The notes under the pieces were generated by a model. That model saw only the letters and a list, made by a program, of their open reading frames with translations, ran no database searches and was not told the DNA's origin. From assembly GCA_947176715.1 (NCBI GenBank), contig CAMWRR010000111.1:1-6410 (forward strand): a stretch of DNA of 6,410 nt, read 5' to 3'. Positions 1-6,131 of this stretch are shown here, in pieces. Source of the stretch: an uncultured Rikenellaceae bacterium (GTDB taxonomy: Bacteria; Bacteroidota; Bacteroidia; Bacteroidales; Rikenellaceae). Numbering within the stretch: the first letter of the stretch is position 1; each line of letters starts with the position of its first letter. Both the position numbers and the translations under genes were made by a program.

Positions 1-14
1 AAAAAGGGGACTGT
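1..14. repeat. 14-base direct repeat, copy 1
   Basis: AAAAAGGGGACTGT at 1-14 is identical to 90-103, where the same bases form one arm and the loop of the terminator downstream of the large terminase gene. This copy is followed by ATATTTATT rather than the complementary GTCCCC arm, so here it is a half-site. Being at the window edge, its left context is unknown. It could be a decayed terminator, the end of a small palindromic mobile repeat, or chance. Confidence 0.6.
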
Positions 15-89
15 ATATTTATTCCTTTCCCTTGATGAAGATGCCGTGTTCACCTTAATATTGCGACACAACCGCAGTTGTAGTTTATC
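1..89. other. AT-rich non-coding stretch left of the packaging operon
   Basis: No supportable gene lies here. Base composition drops sharply from the GC-rich genes to AT-rich sequence, as expected past an operon's end. It holds one copy of a 14-base repeat (1-14) and a small inverted repeat, ACAAC at 68-72 against GTTGT at 77-81 with a 4-base loop. A GTG on the minus strand at 51-53 opens a frame to the window edge, but only 17 codons are visible, so it cannot be called a gene. Confidence 0.5.
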
Positions 90-103
90 AAAAAGGGGAC
101 TGT
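90..103. repeat. 14-base direct repeat, copy 2 (inside terminator)
   Basis: AAAAAGGGGACTGT, identical to positions 1-14. Here it continues into GTCCCC and completes a hairpin. The two copies bracket a 75-base AT-rich spacer. Confidence 0.6.
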
Positions 104-111
104 GTCCCCCC
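90..111 (-). terminator. Intrinsic terminator of the packaging operon
   Basis: Read on the minus strand, the sequence directly after the large terminase stop codon is a run of G followed by GGGGAC-ACA-GTCCCC-TTTTT. This gives a 6-bp stem with five G:C pairs (104-109 against 95-100), a 3-base loop (101-103) and five U residues (90-94). The G run begins in the TAG stop codon (111-113), so the hairpin sits almost on the stop. There is no T tract on the plus-strand side, so it should act in the leftward direction only. It marks the end of the leftward transcription unit. Confidence 0.85.
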
Positions 112-2081
112 TAGAAGGAGGCTTCGGTTAGGAGGGTGTCGCGGGTTGGGGTGTTTTCGCGAGGGGTTATTATTGCGGGTGGCGGGGTTGTCTGCGAGGC
201 TTTGAGGGCTATGGCGCGACTCATGTATATGTCGTCGTGCTCGCCGTCTACGGCACCGTACGAGCCGTCGGGTTTTATCTCGTAGGTGTCGGCCTCGTCA
301 AGGGCGCGGGCGTCGTGCTCTATGTAGCCGCTCTCTCGTAGCCGCTTGTTCATCTGGTTGACAAGGTCGCTCTTTGAGGCGGAGGAGGTGAAGAATCCGT
401 ACCTCTCGGGTGCGCCTTCGCGTATGCGTTGGGGGTCGGTGCGACAGTAGAGGTTGGTGTAGTGGCCTTTTATCTCGTCGAGAATGGTGAGGGTGTGGTC
501 GCCCTCCGAGCCTTTGTCATCCAATGAGTTGGCCTCTACCACGAGGAGAGCATCGCAGTAGTAGCGGGCTATCTGCACCGCTTTCCATACGGCGAGGTCC
601 TGATCGAGGTGAAAGCGGCATGTGGCTATGCACTCCTCCACGCCCCCCTCGGCTAGCCAGTAACGGTCTATCACCGATATCACCGACCAGTCGGCTCCCG
701 GTGTGCGTCCGCCTATGTCCATGCTGACGATGTAACGGCGCGACATGGCGGTCGACCTGTCGGGGTGTGCCCATATCCATAACGGACCCTCGGCGGAGGG
801 CACGAAGCGCAGGGAGCTGTCGATGGCGCCCTTGCCGTGCGGTGCGTCGGCCGACATGTCGCCTTTGACTATGGGTTCGCGTACGTAACGACGCATGTCG
901 CTGACATATTCGGTGTTGTGGGCGCGTCGACCGGTCGACTGAAAGGCCTCGGTGGGGTCGGACGGAAACTCGCACCCCATGCGCCAGTCGTCGTAAGCGT
1001 CGGTGTGGCGTTTGCGCCGATACCAGTTGATAGCCTCCAATGTGGCCCCTAACTCGAAGACGTGACGTTCGTGCGATGTTAGGCTTTCGGCCATTGCGCG
1101 TCTCTCCTTCTCGTCTTTGAACGGGAGGCTGTATAGCTCTATCTCGAACCACGGCACGAAGACGGGTTTGTAGCCGCTCTCCCCGCTCACGGCCTTGCAC
1201 CACTGACGATGGAAATAGTTGCCTATGCCTTTGGCCGTCGACTCCATTACTATCACGGAGTATGGCTCGAGGGGTACCGTTCCGGCTATCGACTGCACTA
1301 CATCTTCGGGACGTTTGCCGTCGGTCTGGCGCCATAGCCCCACCTCCGAGAGATGCGCCATCATTACGTCGGCCGAGCGTATGGCATCGGGCTTCTGCAT
1401 GGAGCCTAAGTAGATGATGCAGTCGCGTTCGGCTATGCGCTTGTTCTTGGACGATCCCTCGAAGCCGACGAATGTCACTGTCGACACCTCGCGCGGGTGG
1501 TTGGCGGCAAGACGGCTGTACATGGCCTTTATGTTGCGCGACTGGTCCTCTATGTCGGCCACTATGGCCGAGTGCCATCGGCGGCGGTGGAAGAGCTGTA
1601 TCCATGCCATGAATATCTGCACGAGCGTGGAGCCACCCCACTGACGCGCCTTGAGCAATATTATCCTCACCGGACGGTCGGCGAAGAGGTCCTCTATCAT
1701 TGCGGCGAAGAGTTTGAGCTGAGGCCGGCGCAATACGAACGGCACCATCCGCTTGGTGAGCTTGTCCTGAACCTTTACGCACGTGGCGCACCAGTACTCG
1801 AAGTCGTATGCCATCCTCAGCAATGTCACCGCCGCCATCGCCTCCTTGTATGTCATGCCCGTGGAGTCGGCGTACGAGGCTATGGAGCCGGACGCTTCCA
1901 TCTCTTTTATGAGCGGCAGGGAGAACATCTTCTCGGGTAACATGGCATAGTGCCCCTCGTCGGCCTGCAATCGTCTGCGGGGCAGGGGCGAGCCTTCGCC
2001 GGAGAGAGGGTCGTACGGTGATGCGAGCATCTTCATGCGTTTGCGGTCTGTTTTCAATATTTCGTCAGCGGTGCGTATCAT
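111..2081 (-). CDS. terL: Phage terminase large subunit (packaging ATPase and nuclease), 656 aa
   Basis: This is the DNA-packaging motor: it hydrolyses ATP to drive DNA through the portal and cuts the concatemer. The Walker A motif is KARQWGGST (residues 144-152), close to the KARQxGxST form of P22-like terminases. Walker B with the catalytic glutamate is MMAHLSEVGLW (240-250, Glu246). The coupling motif is ESTAKG (280-285). The RNase H-like nuclease follows, with Asp454 (SMDIGG), Glu516 (VEAN) and the acidic pair Asp616-Asp617 (GEHDD), so all expected metal ligands are present. A segment at 94-125 (EYW...DK...F.L...Q) resembles the conserved lead-in to the ATPase, with Gln121 a possible adenine-contact residue. 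The roughly 140 residues before Walker A make it longer than P22 gp2 (about 500); residues 64-90 look loosely helix-turn-helix-like, which is only a suggestion. The ATG at 2081 overlaps the upstream stop as ATGA, which fixes the start. A terminator follows immediately. Confidence 0.95.
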   Translation of the reverse strand: MIRTADEILKTDRKRMKMLASPYDPLSGEGSPLPRRRLQADEGHYAMLPEKMFSLPLIKEMEASGSIASYADSTGMTYKEAMAAVTLLRMAYDFEYWCATCVKVQDKLTKRMVPFVLRRPQLKLFAAMIEDLFADRPVRIILLKARQWGGSTLVQIFMAWIQLFHRRRWHSAIVADIEDQSRNIKAMYSRLAANHPREVSTVTFVGFEGSSKNKRIAERDCIIYLGSMQKPDAIRSADVMMAHLSEVGLWRQTDGKRPEDVVQSIAGTVPLEPYSVIVMESTAKGIGNYFHRQWCKAVSGESGYKPVFVPWFEIELYSLPFKDEKERRAMAESLTSHERHVFELGATLEAINWYRRKRHTDAYDDWRMGCEFPSDPTEAFQSTGRRAHNTEYVSDMRRYVREPIVKGDMSADAPHGKGAIDSSLRFVPSAEGPLWIWAHPDRSTAMSRRYIVSMDIGGRTPGADWSVISVIDRYWLAEGGVEECIATCRFHLDQDLAVWKAVQIARYYCDALLVVEANSLDDKGSEGDHTLTILDEIKGHYTNLYCRTDPQRIREGAPERYGFFTSSASKSDLVNQMNKRLRESGYIEHDARALDEADTYEIKPDGSYGAVDGEHDDIYMSRAIALKASQTTPPPAIITPRENTPTRDTLLTEASF

Positions 2082-2440
2082 AACAGGTCGAGTTTTTTGT
2101 GCGCTATGTAGACCATGGCTTCGTCTACCGCCTTGTCTAAAAGGTCGCGGTTGGCCGATACCATAGAGATGATAGATACCACGTAGTTGTACGACAGGTT
2201 GTTGCGAGAGGATATTATCTTGTAGTAGAATTTGCGTGTTATGTGGTCCGCCACCTCGGGGTAACGCGAACGTATCTCCTCGTTGAGTTGCGTGTAGTCG
2301 TTGTATAGCTTGGCGTATTTCAGTATCGTCTCGGCACGGCAGTCGAACATTGTGCCTCGCAGTTGTTCCGAGGGAAACGAATAGTGTATGGCGCTGAACG
2401 TGTTGCGTCTTCTCTTGTAAAACGGTTTTCTCGTTTTCAT
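2078..2440 (-). CDS. Unknown 120-aa basic helical protein between portal and large terminase (candidate small terminase or adaptor)
   Basis: I do not recognise a family. The N-terminus is strongly basic (MKTRKPFYKRRRN, residues 1-13); the rest reads as mostly helical, with mixed aromatic and charged stretches at 35-60 and 63-80 and an amphipathic C-terminal helix at 85-115. No signal peptide or membrane span is seen. The stop TGA shares bases with the terminase start (ATGA, 2081-2078), so translation is very probably coupled, implying a stoichiometric or functional link to TerL. Upstream lies a 188-nt non-coding gap, so this is the first gene after a break in an otherwise tight operon. Size, basic charge and position directly before terL fit a small terminase subunit that recognises DNA, but no diagnostic motif was seen. 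A head-neck adaptor is an alternative. Seven of its nine isoleucines use ATA, like its neighbours, so it does not look recently acquired. Confidence 0.75.
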   Translation of the reverse strand: MKTRKPFYKRRRNTFSAIHYSFPSEQLRGTMFDCRAETILKYAKLYNDYTQLNEEIRSRYPEVADHITRKFYYKIISSRNNLSYNYVVSIISMVSANRDLLDKAVDEAMVYIAHKKLDLL

Positions 2441-2529
2441 GACATTAGGTTGTGTTACTGTCGGTTAGAGCCTGTGCCGTTTATATCCCGCCCTTTCGTG
2501 GAACATGAGTAGGAATGGTCCCTGAAAGG

Positions 2530-2560
2530 CGACAGGAATCCGTGTCGGAGATATTCGACA
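2530..2560 (-). repeat. Three-arm alternating inverted repeat with equal 8-base loops
   Basis: On the plus strand CGACA (2530-2534), TGTCG (2543-2547) and CGACA (2556-2560) lie exactly 13 bases apart. The middle arm can pair with either flank, giving two mutually exclusive 5-bp hairpins, each with an 8-base loop. Both outer arms extend to CGACAGG, a 7-base direct repeat. Alternating arms of this type occur in attenuators, but 5-bp stems are weak and TCG-rich words are common in this DNA, so chance is a real alternative. Confidence 0.35.
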
Positions 2561-2599
2561 GGCTATGAAATACTGTTGGTATGAAATGATACGAAGATA

Positions 2600-2617
2600 T
2601 CCGGGCCGTAGCCCGGA
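2600..2617 (-). terminator. Strong hairpin with UACG tetraloop after the portal stop (partial terminator or mRNA stabiliser)
   Basis: On the minus strand the transcript reads TCCGGGC-TACG-GCCCGGA: a perfect 7-bp GC-rich stem closed by C(UACG)G, a member of the very stable UNCG tetraloop class. It begins about 11 bases after the portal TAA stop. The following bases (TATCTTCGTATCATTTC) are only moderately U-rich and lack an uninterrupted T run, so full intrinsic termination is doubtful. Partial termination or 3'-end protection that lowers expression of the two downstream genes fits better. The structure is seen; the function is inferred. Confidence 0.6.
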
Positions 2618-2628
2618 GTTGAAAGGTG

Positions 2629-4494
2629 TTATGCCTCGGTGGCGTTCCCGTCGTTTTGTCGGATGCGTGCCAGCAGACGTTGTGCGAACGGGAGCGAGCA
2701 ACTCTCCAAGTATTGCTCGAATGTGATGTAGCCCCCGTCGAGCATACGCATCAACATGTCGTCGAATATCTGACGGTAGACCGGTGTGTTGGTGGAGCTT
2801 GCCAATACCAAGTTGAAGTCGAGCATACGTGAGGCGAGCGCGGGGTCGTAAATGGCGGCCTGTCCCGACTGTTCGCCGGAGGTTATCAGGTATCGCGGTT
2901 CGCGGTAGTATTGCACTATCACTCGCAGCAGCTTCTCGTCGCGACGCCGGAAGAGGTCGGTCAGGGTCTCGAACATGGTGGAGAGGTTGAGCTGCGAGTT
3001 GCCGGCCTGTTGCATGTAGAGGCTCGACGGGGTGCCTGCGGCGGCGGTGCGTCCCTGTATGGCTCCCGATATGCCCGACACCTGCTCTATTAGTTGCATC
3101 TGTGCGGACAGCATCTCCCATGCACCAATGGCGGTGCTGTTCTTGTGCACCTGATACGGCACCTCCTTGTTGGCGTTGGGGCGGTAGACTATCACCCCGT
3201 TGGCCTTGACATATTCGGCGGCGAAGTCGGCTACCGTGTATCCGTCGGGTATGGCGGTCTCGGGCACCATGAGCACACCTTTGGCGCTACTGCCTATTAT
3301 GAAGTCGAGCATCACTATCAGACGGTTGATGTAGCGTTGCATGTCTATTATGTCGGATACCATGCCCCGGAATCGTCCGTCGGTCATGGGCATGGTGGCT
3401 ACCACGTAGGGGTGTTCGCCGTGGGCGTATGGGGTGACACGCTCGGCTATCAGATGCCCGTCGGGAGTGACGAACGACACCACCCACTTGTGTTCGTAAC
3501 GTTTGTGACACGCCACCAACGGCACCTTGTCGGGGTCGATGCCCGCCTCGGCGGCTATCTTGCGGCGATGTTCGTTCTCGGCTTCGGCTTCGCGTGCGAG
3601 GGAGCGTCCCGTCTCCTCGCTGCCGTCGGCGTAGTCGTGGAGGTAGTCCACCCATTCGCCCTCGCGGTGCCATATCTCGAAGAGGCGGCATTTGCCCGAG
3701 TCGGCGGGAGAGAAGAACGAGGTCATCTCCTCGTGAGTGGCCGCGGTGTCGAGTGGGGCCGTAGAGCCTGCGGAGTAGTAGGAGCGGAGCCTCTCCTCCT
3801 CCTCGGGGGTGTCGGCGAACGAGGCTACGAGCTGGTCCGGCGTGTAGTCGTGTATCTGGCCTATGAATCGTATCTCGTCCAAGCGCGGATCCTCTATGTC
3901 GGTGTTGAAAAAGAGACGCTCGGGGTTTACGCTCTCCACACGGCCGTCCGATATGCCGCGGCTGTCGGAGTAGCTGTAACGTATCTTTAGGCAGGCCATC
4001 CCCGACAGCAATATCTCGTCCACCATTGCCATATTGAGGGTGTCTATGCGGTTGGCGCGGTGGCACGACTGCAATGCCCCCGTTAGCATCTCGCCGAGCG
4101 CGTCGCCGTCGCTTGTGCGGGCCACCACCACCGGTTGGTGACGCTCGGAGAGCATCTGTCCGCCTATGTTACGCACGTATTGCTGTATGAAGTTGTGTTT
4201 GAGCGGTATCTTGCCGCCGCGCGATATTATACGCTCCTCCTTGACGTACGACCCCGGTTTGTCCGGATCCTCCACATAGTCGCTCCACTGGTCGCCGCTA
4301 CGGTAACGTATGTTGCGGTCGCGTTCCGTGCGCATGCCGTCGAGTGCGAGCCAGTATTTGAGCGCCTCTTCGAGCAAGGCTCCCGGGTCGCTCTGCCTCT
4401 CGGGCGAGGAGGGGGCGCAGACGGCTTTGGGACAGCTCTCGACGTTTGCCGGAGCCGAGGCCGCTAAATTATCAATCTCTATACCTCTTATCAT
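2629..4494 (-). CDS. Phage portal protein, P22-like, 621 aa
   Basis: The portal forms the ring at one capsid vertex through which DNA is packaged and ejected, and on which the terminase docks. The protein begins with about 35 poorly ordered residues, then shows RYRSGDQW (63-70), the GDQW-type signature near the start of P22-like portals. Next come KHNFIQQYVRNIGGQ (99-113), a wing-like region with DIEDPRLDEIRFIGQ (199-213), a clip/stem region with RFRGMVSDIIDMQRYIN (374-390), and a C-terminal helical part (455-530) with ISGAIQGR and MQQAGNSQLNL before a long amphipathic helix. Residues 292-325 form a very charged helical insertion. The frame stays open far upstream, but the ATG at 4494 is chosen because it overlaps the preceding stop as ATGA (4494-4491); residues upstream of it are the shadow of the previous gene. 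Length is in the range of P22-type portals (P22 gp1 is 725 aa). Confidence 0.88.
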   Translation of the reverse strand: MIRGIEIDNLAASAPANVESCPKAVCAPSSPERQSDPGALLEEALKYWLALDGMRTERDRNIRYRSGDQWSDYVEDPDKPGSYVKEERIISRGGKIPLKHNFIQQYVRNIGGQMLSERHQPVVVARTSDGDALGEMLTGALQSCHRANRIDTLNMAMVDEILLSGMACLKIRYSYSDSRGISDGRVESVNPERLFFNTDIEDPRLDEIRFIGQIHDYTPDQLVASFADTPEEEERLRSYYSAGSTAPLDTAATHEEMTSFFSPADSGKCRLFEIWHREGEWVDYLHDYADGSEETGRSLAREAEAENEHRRKIAAEAGIDPDKVPLVACHKRYEHKWVVSFVTPDGHLIAERVTPYAHGEHPYVVATMPMTDGRFRGMVSDIIDMQRYINRLIVMLDFIIGSSAKGVLMVPETAIPDGYTVADFAAEYVKANGVIVYRPNANKEVPYQVHKNSTAIGAWEMLSAQMQLIEQVSGISGAIQGRTAAAGTPSSLYMQQAGNSQLNLSTMFETLTDLFRRRDEKLLRVIVQYYREPRYLITSGEQSGQAAIYDPALASRMLDFNLVLASSTNTPVYRQIFDDMLMRMLDGGYITFEQYLESCSLPFAQRLLARIRQNDGNATEA

Positions 4495-5312
4495 TTGTCG
4501 TCTCGTTTCTGTTTCAGTAACTTCTGTTTCTCCTTGTAGGCTCTGCTTATGGCTACGTACAGCGCTTCGCGACGTTCGTCGTTGTTGCCGGCCGAACGAT
4601 ATTTGTCGAGTATGCCCATGTTGTCGGCCAGTTCGTAGAGCTGTGTCATCTCGTCGCGGTATACGGCCACCCGTTTGTTGTCGTCGTCGAGTATATAGGT
4701 TACGGGCTTCTCGTTTTGCGTCTTGCGGGCGGTGGCGGGTGACGCCTTGCCTGCCGCGCTCTTTTGGGCGGCCTCGATACGCTCGCGCGTTATCTTCTCG
4801 GTGGCTGCGGCGCGTTCCCTCTGCAAGGCGGCTGTGTCGCGGGCGCGTTTGTCGTCGCGGTTGATGCGGTAGAGGTGGTCGAGATAGTTCTCGGTGGCTC
4901 TCTCCATACTTTTGTCGCGCCTTACGGCCTCGGCGAGGTTGGTCTTGCGATAGGCGTCGAACTCGTCGCGCATATCCTCGTCCATATCCGCAATGCGTGC
5001 CTCGGCTAACCGTGCCGACACCTTGTCGGGCAGGGGCGGATTGCCTCCCCATGCGGCGGCTATCCCTCCGCCTATCACCGAGGCGAGCTCTCCCAAGGCG
5101 TTCACGGTGGCCGCCTGTGCCTTGCGGTCGCGACGACGTGCGTATTCAGCCGTGTCGGGCAGGGCCGCGGCACTCTCCGCTATGTCGAGTAACGGATTGG
5201 TGCGAGACCTCTCTATGTTGTCTTTATACTCTTGCAACGCCTCGCGGTAGACTCTGCCGGATTGAGAGGCGTCGTTATATCCGGATGTCGCTTTTCTCTC
5301 TTTCTTTGCCAT
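4491..5312 (-). CDS. Unknown 273-aa highly charged helical protein upstream of portal (candidate internal/ejection or scaffold-like protein)
   Basis: I do not recognise a named family. The protein is almost entirely predicted helix. It has a basic N-terminus (MAKKERK), a helical stretch with many Arg and Asp (20-70), a short glycine/alanine hydrophobic patch ASVIGGGIAAAWGG (77-90), then a long charged region (95-195) dense in Arg, Glu, Asp and Ala that reads like a coiled coil. A Lys/Pro linker follows (188-203), then a small C-terminal domain (204-273) ending in lysine-rich sequence. The patch is too short and polar for a firm membrane span. It lies 21 bases after the 174-aa gene and overlaps the portal start by ATGA, so it is probably made alongside the portal. 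Long charged helices beside a portal suggest an internal virion (ejection) protein or a scaffold. The absence of a capsid gene next door argues mildly against scaffold. The ATG at 5312 follows an A-rich leader (AAACGAAACAGAG). Confidence 0.8.
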   Translation of the reverse strand: MAKKERKATSGYNDASQSGRVYREALQEYKDNIERSRTNPLLDIAESAAALPDTAEYARRRDRKAQAATVNALGELASVIGGGIAAAWGGNPPLPDKVSARLAEARIADMDEDMRDEFDAYRKTNLAEAVRRDKSMERATENYLDHLYRINRDDKRARDTAALQRERAAATEKITRERIEAAQKSAAGKASPATARKTQNEKPVTYILDDDNKRVAVYRDEMTQLYELADNMGILDKYRSAGNNDERREALYVAISRAYKEKQKLLKQKRDDK

Positions 5313-5333
5313 CTCTGTTTCGTTTGAGGTTGG

Positions 5334-5858
5334 TTATGACCTGTTTTTTCTTCGGGGCAGTTTGAGCGCATCGTCGCCCCACAGGCTCGTGAGGGTCTGT
5401 CCTACGCTCTGTGTGGCGGCCGCTATGTAGTCGCCGGGAGACGATGTGTAGTTGCCGCGTCGTGAGGCTATGTTCTGCGACATCTCCACATAACGGTCTC
5501 TGTCGCGTTCTTTGCGGGCGTCGTCGGCCACGGCCAGCCTCGATACCGTGTCGGCGTAGTTCTCGTTGAGTGCCGCCGCCGTAGCCACTCTCGATTCGGC
5601 CGTGGCTCCGTTACGTATGAGGTTGTTGCCCAACTGTTCCTCGGTGCGCTTGTTCTGTCTGTGTAGCATCGAGAGGGTGGCTTTGGCGTTCTCGCTGTCC
5701 ATGTAGTTGCTGTTCTGACTCTGTTCGTACCACCGGTCGAGCATGTTCTGTTCGTTATCCAGCGCCTTTTGCCTCTTCTTTTCGCGGCTTCGCGTAACGA
5801 GTCCGCCCACTAACGATCCGAGTGTCTGCACTCCGGCTCCGATAGCCAATCCTAACAT
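5334..5858 (-). CDS. Unknown 174-aa helical protein with glycine-rich hydrophobic N-terminus (candidate ejection/internal virion protein)
   Basis: This is the first gene of the leftward unit. Residues 1-21 (MLGLAIGAGVQTLGSLVGGL and on) are hydrophobic with small residues spaced as in a glycine-zipper helix. Basic residues follow at once (RSREKKRQK, 23-31), then a long Gln/Asn/Glu-rich helix (33-132) with aromatic DRWYEQSQNSNYMDS (41-55). The region around NGATAESRVATAAALNENYADTVSRLA (83-109) continues the helical pattern; the C-terminus (135-174) is looser and basic. This layout, a membrane-active helix followed by a long charged helix, is known from podoviral ejection proteins (the T7 gp14 type) and from microvirus pilot proteins. 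The resemblance is one of architecture, not proven homology. No signal-peptide cleavage site is apparent. The ATG at 5858 has the A-rich, Shine-Dalgarno-poor leader typical of Bacteroidota. Confidence 0.8.
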   Translation of the reverse strand: MLGLAIGAGVQTLGSLVGGLVTRSREKKRQKALDNEQNMLDRWYEQSQNSNYMDSENAKATLSMLHRQNKRTEEQLGNNLIRNGATAESRVATAAALNENYADTVSRLAVADDARKERDRDRYVEMSQNIASRRGNYTSSPGDYIAAATQSVGQTLTSLWGDDALKLPRRKNRS

Positions 5859-6023
5859 ATCTGTAAGTTTTTAATTGTTGAATAGGGTCTGCATGGATTC
5901 GGTTTTCACTATTACGTCTCTGTGAAATCCCCCTCCGTTCCGACCCTGTTTGTCTGTTTGCGACCTGTTTTCCCGCTTGACCGATGAATACGAGTCGTCG
6001 GGGTACATTCCGCTTTTTCACCG

Positions 6024-6031
6024 TAAAGTTA
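6024..6031 (-). promoter_or_regulatory. Possible -7 box for the leftward packaging operon
   Basis: On the minus strand this reads TAACTTTA, one base from the Bacteroidota -7 consensus TAnnTTTG. A TTG-containing word lies further upstream but spacing and match to the -33 TTTG element are poor. If used, transcription would start near 6015-6018 and leave a leader of about 160 nt before the ATG at 5858. This is the best candidate seen on that strand, but weak. Confidence 0.3.
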
Positions 6032-6055
6032 TGGATAAAGAGTAGTAATGATAAA

Positions 6056-6083
6056 ACAATTTTTGTACTAATTGTTACAATTT
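6056..6083. repeat. ACAATTT direct repeat spaced 21 bases
   Basis: ACAATTT occurs at 6056-6062 and 6077-6083, exactly 21 bases apart, about two helical turns, so a protein binding both would sit on one DNA face. The second copy overlaps the palindrome at 6070-6082. AT-rich context makes chance matches likelier. Confidence 0.4.
6070..6082. promoter_or_regulatory. Perfect 13-base palindrome, candidate operator
   Basis: AATTGT-T-ACAATT is a perfect inverted repeat around one central base. It lies between the two divergent genes, upstream of the candidate rightward -7 box and just upstream of the candidate leftward one. A dimeric repressor or activator bound here could control both directions. 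No regulator gene is visible in the window, so the binding protein is unknown. Confidence 0.4.
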
Positions 6084-6131
6084 ATGTTAACTGTTTGTAA
6101 AAAGACAACTACGTAAATATGTGAGTATATA

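Larger units (their letters stand above)
2441..2628 (-). other. 188-nt non-coding gap between portal and 120-aa gene, rich in inverted repeats
   Basis: This is the only sizeable gap in the operon. On the minus strand the only ATG opens a 13-codon frame with no ribosome binding signal, so no gene is called. It holds a strong hairpin just after the portal stop (2600-2617) and a three-armed set of 5-base repeats (2530-2560). I see no TAnnTTTG-type -7 box on the minus strand, so the downstream pair is probably read from upstream rather than from its own promoter. Confidence 0.6.

Noticed and set aside
1..53. GTG-started minus-strand frame running off the left edge
   Set aside because: Only 17 codons are visible, it reads through the 14-base repeat, and no promoter or leader supports it.
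517..1791. 424-codon minus-strand open frame
   Set aside because: It lies wholly inside the large terminase gene in another frame, is very rich in Arg, His and Pro with no domain, and the terminase frame has all catalytic motifs.
2465..3121. 218-codon minus-strand frame crossing the portal end and the gap
   Set aside because: Most of it is an out-of-frame shadow of the portal and it is Arg/His-rich. The part in the gap holds only one internal ATG, 13 codons from the stop, with no leader.
3094..3990. 298-codon plus-strand open frame
   Set aside because: It is antisense to the portal gene, with Val/Gly/His/Tyr-biased composition typical of a reverse-complement shadow of a GC-rich gene.
4495..5052. 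Upstream extension of the portal frame by 186 codons
   Set aside because: The extension overlaps the 273-aa gene out of frame and is low-complexity Arg-rich sequence. The ATG at 4494 with its ATGA overlap is the natural start.
5946..5970. Three CTGTTT words as an iteron or CRISPR-like array
   Set aside because: Unit length is six bases and spacing is irregular (8 then 11), with no conserved longer repeat, so it is not an array.
5755..6021. 88-codon GTG-started minus-strand frame in the divergent region
   Set aside because: It overlaps the 174-aa gene by about 100 bases out of frame, has Arg/Gln-biased composition with no recognisable fold, and starts at or upstream of the likely transcription start.
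6094..6121. TTTG at 6094-6097 with TAAATATG at 6114-6121 as a second rightward promoter
   Set aside because: Spacing is 16 bases rather than about 20 and the -7 box has a mismatch; TACATTTG further downstream is the better candidate.
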